Position numbers and translations under genes: made by a program. This document shows, piece after piece, positions 8,318-14,021 of a DNA stretch of 14,021 nt. Source of the stretch: PNKC01 sp039917655 (GTDB lineage Bacteria > Chloroflexota > Dehalococcoidia > Tepidiformales > Tepidiformaceae); NCBI GenBank assembly GCA_039917655.1, contig JBDSJC010000250.1, forward strand, positions 1-14,021, in the 5' to 3' direction. The first letter of the stretch is position 1; each line of letters opens with the position of its first letter. The notes beneath the pieces were generated by a model. It did no database searches. It was not told the DNA's origin and worked only from the letters and a program-made list of their open reading frames with translations.

Positions 8318-9385
8318 ATGGACCTGCACGCGGTGCGCCGCCGGTTGGAAGCGAATGAAGAACGGCTCAGCCCGTTCGCCTCGCGCTCTGCTTCGAGCCG
8401 CGGCCGCCGCGTGGCAGAGGAGCCGTCGCCGGTGCGCACAGCCTACCAGCGCGATCGCGACCGGATCCTTCACACCAAGGCGTTCCGGCGGTTGAAACAC
8501 AAAACGCAGGTCTTCATTTCGCCGTCGTTGGACCACTACGTGACGCGCCTCACCCACACCCTGGAGGTCGCCCAGGTGGCGAGGACGATCACGCGGGCCT
8601 TGAACCTGAACGAGGACCTCGCCGAAGCGGCCTCGCTCGGCCACGATATTGGCCACGGCCCGTTCGGCCACGCCGGAGAGGAAGCGCTCGCGGAATGCCT
8701 GCCGGAGGGGTTTCGGCACAACTATCAATCGGTGCGCGTGCTTGACCGGCTGGAGGGCGGCGGCGCAGGGCTCAACCTGTCGTTCGAAGTGCTGGACGCC
8801 ATCGAAAAGTCCAGCAAGGCACGTGAGGACATCTTCGCCGAGGGTTGGGGCGTCCCGGAGACGATTGAGGGCCAGGTCGTGAAGACGGCTGACGCAATCG
8901 CCTACGTCAACCACGACATCGTCGACGCCATCCGCGCTGGGCTGATCGGGGAACGGGACCTGCCGTTGGTCGCAAGGCAGACTCTCGGAAACGGTCATGC
9001 GGAGCGCCTCAACACGCTGATCTGCGACACGGTGGAGGCCAGCTGGGGGGTGTCCGGGGAAAGCGCGCCCGCCGATGAGTCCCCGCCCGTCATCGCCTTC
9101 AGCCCGGCGGTCCACGCCGCCGCCAACGAACTGCGAGAGTTCATGTTCCAGCGCGTCTACCTCTACGACCGGACAAGGGCGGATGCCGAACGCGGCAAGA
9201 AGGTGGTGATCTTCCTCTTTCGCCACTTCGTCGCGCACCCCAATGGCATCTCTCCGGACTTCTCCCTGGCCGATGACCCGGTCGAGAGGCGGGCCGCGGA
9301 CTATGTAAGTGGGATGACCGACCGCTACGCCATCCGCCTGGCCCGCGAACTCGGCTGCCCCGACGCCTACGGATGGGTGACGTAA
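8318..9385 (+). CDS. dgt: dNTP triphosphohydrolase (dGTPase-like, HD domain)
   Basis: HD-superfamily enzyme that splits dNTPs to deoxynucleoside and triphosphate, controlling dNTP pools and DNA fidelity. The 355-residue protein has RTAYQRDRDRILHTKAFRRL (40-59), HKTQVF, then the HD motif: H80 in TRLTHTLEV and H109-D110 in SLGHDIGHGPFGH, with D192 in ADAIAYVNHD as the likely fourth metal ligand. The size matches the short dGTPase-like proteins of Thermus and many other bacteria rather than the 505-residue E. coli Dgt, so substrate range may be broad (inference). The ATG at 8318 is supported by the onset of similarity and by TAGAAT 7 nt upstream. It lies 78 bp after glmS and 80 bp before the next gene, all on the plus strand. 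Confidence 0.94.
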   Translation: MDLHAVRRRLEANEERLSPFASRSASSRGRRVAEEPSPVRTAYQRDRDRILHTKAFRRLKHKTQVFISPSLDHYVTRLTHTLEVAQVARTITRALNLNEDLAEAASLGHDIGHGPFGHAGEEALAECLPEGFRHNYQSVRVLDRLEGGGAGLNLSFEVLDAIEKSSKAREDIFAEGWGVPETIEGQVVKTADAIAYVNHDIVDAIRAGLIGERDLPLVARQTLGNGHAERLNTLICDTVEASWGVSGESAPADESPPVIAFSPAVHAAANELREFMFQRVYLYDRTRADAERGKKVVIFLFRHFVAHPNGISPDFSLADDPVERRAADYVSGMTDRYAIRLARELGCPDAYGWVT

Positions 9386-9465
9386 ACGCCGGATAAACGC
9401 CGCGGACAGAATGCGCCCCGATCTGTTGCCGCTACACCCGCCGGTGGTGATACTCAGGTCAGTTC

Positions 9466-11013
9466 ATGTCAGATCGCTACAGTCCGTACCCCCCGGACGA
9501 GCCGGTAATCGGCGCTACGTATCCTCCCTCTCCGCCGCTGCCTCCCTCTCCCACTGAGCCGCACTACATTGGCGCCGCCACCTCCGTGGATGACCCCGAG
9601 AGCGAGTGGGCCGACGCGGAGTACGAAGACGACTACGGCGACGAATACGGCGAGCCTTACTACAACGACACGCCCGCCCGCCAACCGATGTTCTACGTCT
9701 TCATCGGCCTCGCGGCGCTCGTTGGCGGTATCGTCATCTTCCTGCTCTTCGGCCTGGTCAATAGCCGGGGCGGAGACAATCCGGCGCCCGCGGGCGCCGT
9801 GAAGTTCAACGTCGCGATCCAGTCCCCAGTGAAGGACAAACGGATAGAAATCGGTAAGCCGGAAGACGTGATCATCGAGGCCTCTTCGACCGAACCGATC
9901 GTCCGCTTCGACCTCTACATCCAAGACAAGCTCGCCGACACGGTCGATGTAAAAGAACCTTCGCCCGACAATAAGTACCGTGCCAACCTGAAGGCCTCCT
10001 TCGAACGCAAGGGCGAATACAACCTGTACGTCAAGGTCACGTCGGCTTCGGGCGCCACCCAACAGTCAGACAAGCTCCGCGTGATCGCGATCGAACCGGT
10101 AGGCGATCGGCCAGCAACGATCAACGGCAAAGTGGTGGCGACGGTGAATCTGCGCACAGGCCCCGGAGAGAACTTCGAACAGGTTGGCACACTGACCGAA
10201 GGAAAGATCGTCAAGATCATCGGCCGAACGACCAACAACGAGTGGTTGCTCGTGGATATGGATGGCGGACGCTGGGTGAAGTCGAGCGCCATTGACCCGC
10301 AGGACTCGCTTGCCCTGGTCCCGATCCGCCAGGTGACGCCCACTCCGCAGCCCCCAACGAACACACCGCAGCCAAGCCCGTCGGCTTCGCCCAGCCCTAC
10401 GGCGGCGCCAACTCAGAACGCCAACCTACCGGACTTCGTGCCAACTGGAGCGGTTGCGATCGATGGCGGGACTAAGCTCCGTGTCACCGTCAGCAACCGG
10501 GGCGCCACCTATACCGGCCCGTTGGTGGTCGCGGTCAGCGGCGTTGGGCCCGGCACACTCACCCAGGCCTTCAGCATGGCGTTGCCCGCGGGCGGAAGCG
10601 CAGTTGCGGATTTCGAACTGAACCCGCCATTGACAACCGCCAAGACCGCAGCCGTGAAGCTGGACCCCGACAACGCCGTCAAAGAGACGAACGAAGACAA
10701 CAACTCGGCCACTTTCAGCATCGCCGCCCCCACGGTCGAGCAACCGCAGATCGCCATCCAGGCGCCATCCCTCACCGGTTCCGCTGTCTCAGTCACAATC
10801 GTGAACAACGGCGGGACGATCGAGGCTGCCGATGTAACAGTCCGCGTAAAGCTTGGGGACGCTCAAACCTCTCAATCCCAAAAGCTCACGCTTGCCAAAG
10901 GCCAGTCGGCCACATTCTCCGTGACCAGGCCTCAGGGCAACGGCACGGCGACGATCGACGTAGTCGTAGGCGGACAGGTGCTCGCTTCGACCACCGTGCA
11001 GCTCACTCCCTGA
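9466..11013 (+). CDS. Membrane-anchored SH3b and CARDB-like extracellular protein
   Basis: A 515-residue single-pass protein of unknown role. Residues 1-74 are a cytosolic segment rich in Pro, Tyr, Glu and Asp; 76-98 is a membrane helix (FYVFIGLAALVGGIVIFLLF). The outer part has a beta-rich Ig-like region (about 112-210), a bacterial SH3 domain (about 215-278, with VNLRTGPGENFEQVGTL and EWLLVDMDGGRWV), and a Thr/Pro/Ser linker (288-318, TPTPQPPTNTPQPSPS). Two CARDB-like beta domains follow (about 319-420 and 425-514), the first ending in the hallmark DPDNAVKETNEDNNS. SH3b domains often bind cell-wall or surface ligands, so a cell-envelope role is plausible but unproven. No catalytic domain is seen. 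This architecture is common in Chloroflexota. The ribosome site is weak (AGG, about 9 nt before ATG); GATACT at 9449-9454 is a possible -10. Confidence 0.9.
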   Translation: MSDRYSPYPPDEPVIGATYPPSPPLPPSPTEPHYIGAATSVDDPESEWADAEYEDDYGDEYGEPYYNDTPARQPMFYVFIGLAALVGGIVIFLLFGLVNSRGGDNPAPAGAVKFNVAIQSPVKDKRIEIGKPEDVIIEASSTEPIVRFDLYIQDKLADTVDVKEPSPDNKYRANLKASFERKGEYNLYVKVTSASGATQQSDKLRVIAIEPVGDRPATINGKVVATVNLRTGPGENFEQVGTLTEGKIVKIIGRTTNNEWLLVDMDGGRWVKSSAIDPQDSLALVPIRQVTPTPQPPTNTPQPSPSASPSPTAAPTQNANLPDFVPTGAVAIDGGTKLRVTVSNRGATYTGPLVVAVSGVGPGTLTQAFSMALPAGGSAVADFELNPPLTTAKTAAVKLDPDNAVKETNEDNNSATFSIAAPTVEQPQIAIQAPSLTGSAVSVTIVNNGGTIEAADVTVRVKLGDAQTSQSQKLTLAKGQSATFSVTRPQGNGTATIDVVVGGQVLASTTVQLTP

Positions 11014-11074
11014 CGTAACGTTTCGTCTGCGTTCAGATCCGTCGGTGGCGACGTCTCCTGACGCGTTTGGCCGC

Positions 11075-11080
11075 TACCAT
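11075..11080 (+). promoter_or_regulatory. -10 element of a probably leaderless dnaG promoter
   Basis: TACCAT lies exactly 7 nt before the ATG at 11088, the same spacing as at dgt. There is no purine-rich ribosome site upstream of either this ATG or the in-frame TTG at 11067. A leaderless transcript starting at the ATG explains this best. No clear -35 is visible. Confidence 0.45.
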
Positions 11081-11087
11081 CGGCGCC

Positions 11088-12929
11088 ATGGACGCTGTTG
11101 AAGAGATCAAGAGCAAGCTGGACCTCGTCGAGTACATTGGCCGCGTCACCACGCTGCACAAATCAGGCCGCAGCTTCAAAGGACTTTGTCCCTTCCACAC
11201 GGAGCGCACACCGTCGTTTCACGTCTTCCCAGACCGCGCCACCTGGCGCTGCTTCGGCACCTGCGGCGAAGGCGGCGACCTCTTCACGTTCGTGCAGAAG
11301 CGCGACAACCTGGATTTTCGCGACACCCTCCGAGTCCTCGCCGCTGAGGCTGGAGTGCAGGTGTCATCCGAAGGCGCGGAGAAGCGAAGTCACCGCGAAA
11401 GGCTAATGGCGGCGGTCTCGGCGGCAGTGGACTTCTACCAGCGTGCCCTCCACGAGCCATCCGCCGCCGAAGCGCGTGAGTACCTGGCCGACAAACGTGG
11501 CCTGACCCAGGCCACCGTCGAGGCGTTTCGCATCGGCTGGGCCCCGGACGAGTGGCGAAACCTGCGCGGCTACCTTTCCGGGCGTGGGTACAGCGAACGG
11601 GACATGTTGGACGCGGGCCTGCTGGTGGAGCCGGACAACGGCCGTGAGCCGTACGACCGGTTCCGCGGGCGAATCATCATTCCGATAGCGGACGAGCGCG
11701 GGCAGTACGTGGGCATGGGTGGGCGCGGGCTGCACGGCGAAGAACCGAAATACCTCAACTCACCCCAAACCGACGCGTTCGACAAAGGGCGCACCCTGTT
11801 CGGCCTGCACCTCGCTACCGAAGGCATCCGGGCGTCAGGCACGGTGGTTGTCGTCGAGGGTTACATGGACGTGATGGGCCCCTGGCAGGCCGGCTTCCAG
11901 AACGTGGTGGCAACGATGGGCACCTCGCTCACCGAGGGCCACGCAGGCATCCTTAAGCGTTACGCCAGGCGCATCGTACTGGCGATGGACCCCGACTCCG
12001 CCGGCATGGCCGCGGCCGAACGGGCGGGCGCGCTGTTTCTCTCGCTTGATTCACCGGAAGCGATGGCCCGTTCCGCTCGTTCCGCCGACGCGCTAACCGC
12101 AGCCACGAACCTCGAACTGCGCGTGGCACCGCTCCCCCCAGGCCGGGACCCGGATGAGATCGCCCGGGACGATCCCGAGGGCTGGCGCGAAGCGATCGCC
12201 GGGGCAGTGCCGTACGCCGAGTTCTTGCTTAACCGCTTGATGGGCCCAACGAAGCCTCAATCGCCGACCGAAGCGCGCCAGATGGTGGACAAACTCCGGC
12301 CTGTGTTCCTCGCTGTGAAGGATCCGATCGAACGAGCGATGTACGTCCAGCGGGTGGCGCGTCACCTTGGGGTCGGCGAGGAATCAGTGCAAGAGCGAAT
12401 CCGCCAGGGCACGCCAGGCAGGGCTAGGCCCGTCGCTCCACCGCGCGAGGAGTCCTCGCGTGAGGATTGGTTGCTCGCCATGCTGCTCCGCTACCCGCAC
12501 CTGCGCTCGCGACTCCGGCACCACCCTCCCGGTCTCTTCGGCAGTGCACTCGGGCGAGAGATATTCGAGCGCTGGCTACAGGATGAGGACTTTTTCCTGC
12601 ACAACTCTGACGACCCGGTTGTCCTTCGAGCGCGACTCCTGCACGAACGACGCCTGCCGCCGTTGTCCCACGAAGAAGCGTTACGCGCCGTCCAGTCGAA
12701 CCTCCACGAGATCACCAGGGATCGGTTGGTCCAACACCAGGCGGCATCGACAGAAGAGCTCGCCGACGCAGAGAAACAGCTCGGCGCTAACGAAGTTGCC
12801 CGGCTTTCCGAATCTGTTTGGCGAGGAAAGATGCCACAGGATGAACGGCGACCGCTCGCCGAGGGGATCATTGAGGACTGGCAGCTCGGGCTGAGCATTC
12901 ATCGTCGCGAAAGCCCCGATGGAGTTTAG
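11088..12929 (+). CDS. dnaG: DNA primase
   Basis: Synthesises RNA primers at the replication fork together with the DnaB helicase. The 613-residue protein has an N-terminal zinc domain with C34, H37, C55 and C59 (CPFH ... CFGTC, one residue longer in the last knuckle than the usual C-x2-C). The core domain has FRGRIIIPI at 193-201. In the TOPRIM fold E257 lies in VEGYMD, D301 and D303 in MDPDSAG, and GRDPDE at 352-357. A C-terminal helicase-interaction region (about 430-613) completes it. E. coli DnaG has 581 residues, so this is complete. The ATG at 11088 is chosen over the TTG at 11067: family similarity begins there (MDAVEEIKSKLDLVEYIGRV) and TACCAT sits 7 nt upstream. The familiar rpoD neighbour is not next; an apparent RNA gene and an M16 peptidase gene follow. 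Confidence 0.97.
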   Translation: MDAVEEIKSKLDLVEYIGRVTTLHKSGRSFKGLCPFHTERTPSFHVFPDRATWRCFGTCGEGGDLFTFVQKRDNLDFRDTLRVLAAEAGVQVSSEGAEKRSHRERLMAAVSAAVDFYQRALHEPSAAEAREYLADKRGLTQATVEAFRIGWAPDEWRNLRGYLSGRGYSERDMLDAGLLVEPDNGREPYDRFRGRIIIPIADERGQYVGMGGRGLHGEEPKYLNSPQTDAFDKGRTLFGLHLATEGIRASGTVVVVEGYMDVMGPWQAGFQNVVATMGTSLTEGHAGILKRYARRIVLAMDPDSAGMAAAERAGALFLSLDSPEAMARSARSADALTAATNLELRVAPLPPGRDPDEIARDDPEGWREAIAGAVPYAEFLLNRLMGPTKPQSPTEARQMVDKLRPVFLAVKDPIERAMYVQRVARHLGVGEESVQERIRQGTPGRARPVAPPREESSREDWLLAMLLRYPHLRSRLRHHPPGLFGSALGREIFERWLQDEDFFLHNSDDPVVLRARLLHERRLPPLSHEEALRAVQSNLHEITRDRLVQHQAASTEELADAEKQLGANEVARLSESVWRGKMPQDERRPLAEGIIEDWQLGLSIHRRESPDGV

Positions 12930-12952
12930 CAAAGGTCGCGGCCAAGACATTT

Positions 12953-12983
12953 TGTCAAGAAATCTACGTTCACCTACTTGACA
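12953..12983. repeat. Inverted repeat TGTCAAG / CTTGACA
   Basis: TGTCAAG (12953-12959) and CTTGACA (12977-12983) form a perfect 7-bp inverted repeat with 17 nt between. The right arm contains the -35 hexamer of the candidate small-RNA promoter, so it may be an operator. Chance cannot be excluded for arms this short. Confidence 0.4.
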
Positions 12984-13007
12984 CCAGTCGTCCACCAGGC
13001 GTACGAA
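12978..13007 (+). promoter_or_regulatory. Candidate promoter of the small RNA
   Basis: A perfect TTGACA (12978-12983) is followed after 18 nt by TACGAA (13002-13007), which keeps T1, A2 and A5 of TATAAT. Transcription would start near 13013-13014, just before the first hairpin of the predicted RNA. Confidence 0.5.
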
Positions 13008-13012
13008 GTGGG

Positions 13013-13132
13013 GGCCAGTTGGGAAACGGCTGGTAATTGCGGGAGGTGCCTAGTGTTTCGGACCATTATGTGGTGAACCCGAGAGCTTAGGCTCCGAGGG
13101 GGTGGACCTTCCGGTCTGCCCTCTTTCTTTTT
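13013..13132 (+). ncRNA. Candidate structured small RNA of unknown family
   Basis: About 120 nt between a promoter-like TTGACA element and an intrinsic terminator, with no coding frame of note. Hairpin A: CCAGTTG (13015-13021) with CGGCTGG (13027-13033) and a GGAAA loop. Hairpin B is layered: GCCTA (13048-13052) with TAGGC (13088-13092), extended by GGA / TCC across a bulge. Above it lie a small internal loop, TTTCGG (13056-13061) with CCGAGA (13079-13084), and ACCA (13062-13065) with TGGT (13071-13074). It has a TTATG loop and a four-base 3' bulge (GAAC). The terminator hairpin is third. I compared it by eye with 6S, SRP, tmRNA and the common riboswitch cores and found no match. It could instead be an attenuated leader of the M16 gene. 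Confidence 0.45.
13096..13132 (+). terminator. Intrinsic terminator upstream of the M16 peptidase gene
   Basis: GAGGG (13096-13100) pairs with CCCTC (13119-13123), and GGACC (13104-13108) with GGTCT (13113-13117), round a TTCC loop. TTTCTTTTT follows at once (13124-13132), as in a rho-independent terminator. It would end the candidate small RNA, or read-through from dnaG. Confidence 0.75.
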
Positions 13133-13147
13133 GCCGGACCGGAGCAC

Positions 13148-13165
13148 CGGCCTAGGCCGTATGAT
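13148..13165 (+). promoter_or_regulatory. Palindrome beside a possible -10 for the M16 gene
   Basis: CGGCCTAGGCCG (13148-13159) is a perfect 12-bp palindrome directly followed by TATGAT (13160-13165), which resembles a -10. Transcription from near 13172 would give a leader of about 70 nt for the peptidase gene. No -35 at normal spacing is seen, so the palindrome could be an activator site or mere coincidence. Confidence 0.35.
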
Positions 13166-13242
13166 CGTTGAACCTCAGTCTCGCGAAAAACGCACGCCGG
13201 CCGGTGACTGGGCGCACATCCAGAAGCGGGGTTGCCCCAAAA

Positions 13243-14021
<779 letters not shown>

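Noticed and set aside
11067..11087. TTG start of dnaG seven codons upstream
   Set aside because: No ribosome site, no family likeness in the added residues, and it overlaps the likely -10 hexamer.

Overview
The window is GC-rich bacterial chromosome with densely packed, mostly housekeeping genes. I see no phage, insertion sequence, CRISPR array or defence island. The style suggests Chloroflexota (moderate confidence). A single-pass protein carries SH3b and CARDB-like domains joined by a Thr/Pro/Ser linker, the DnaG zinc finger has CFGTC spacing, and there are GTG starts and probable leaderless starts. No rRNA or other firm phylogenetic marker is present.

Region 1 (15-3302, minus strand) is a copper-export operon, csoR-copZ-copA. 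Its promoter (TTGACT-N17-TAGGGT) has a -10 that lies inside a perfect inverted-repeat operator of the CsoR type. CsoR would be released by copper, CopZ would carry Cu(I), and CopA would pump it out. CopA has an unusual C-terminal extension: a ninth membrane helix followed by a cupredoxin-like domain that should sit outside the membrane. CsoR has a Cys-His-His metal site rather than the classic Cys-His-Cys.

Region 2 (3371-5943) holds a CaiB/BaiF-type CoA-transferase gene (minus strand) transcribed divergently from nfo, encoding endonuclease IV (plus strand). A 101-codon gene of unknown function follows nfo.

Region 3 (5944-8239) is glmS with a 440-bp leader. The leader contains a clear glmS ribozyme (GlcN6P-activated self-cleaving riboswitch), with the predicted cleavage site between A6066 and G6067. 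The ribozyme would lower GlmS synthesis when its product accumulates. Between ribozyme and start codon are hairpins, a 12-bp direct repeat and a possible interspersed repeat.

Region 4 (8236-12929, plus strand) holds a dNTP triphosphohydrolase (dgt family), the membrane-anchored SH3b/CARDB protein and DNA primase (dnaG). The dgt and dnaG starts both sit exactly 7 nt after a TANNNT hexamer and lack a usable Shine-Dalgarno sequence, which suggests leaderless mRNAs. Three copies of a 9-bp repeat at 15-bp period fill the glmS-dgt gap.

Region 5 (12930-14021) has a 313-bp gap followed by a truncated M16 zinc peptidase gene. The gap contains what looks like a free-standing structured small RNA: a promoter, two hairpins and an intrinsic terminator. 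I could not assign it to a known family. It is the best candidate here for something undescribed; the glmS ribozyme and the CopA-cupredoxin fusion are the other notable points.
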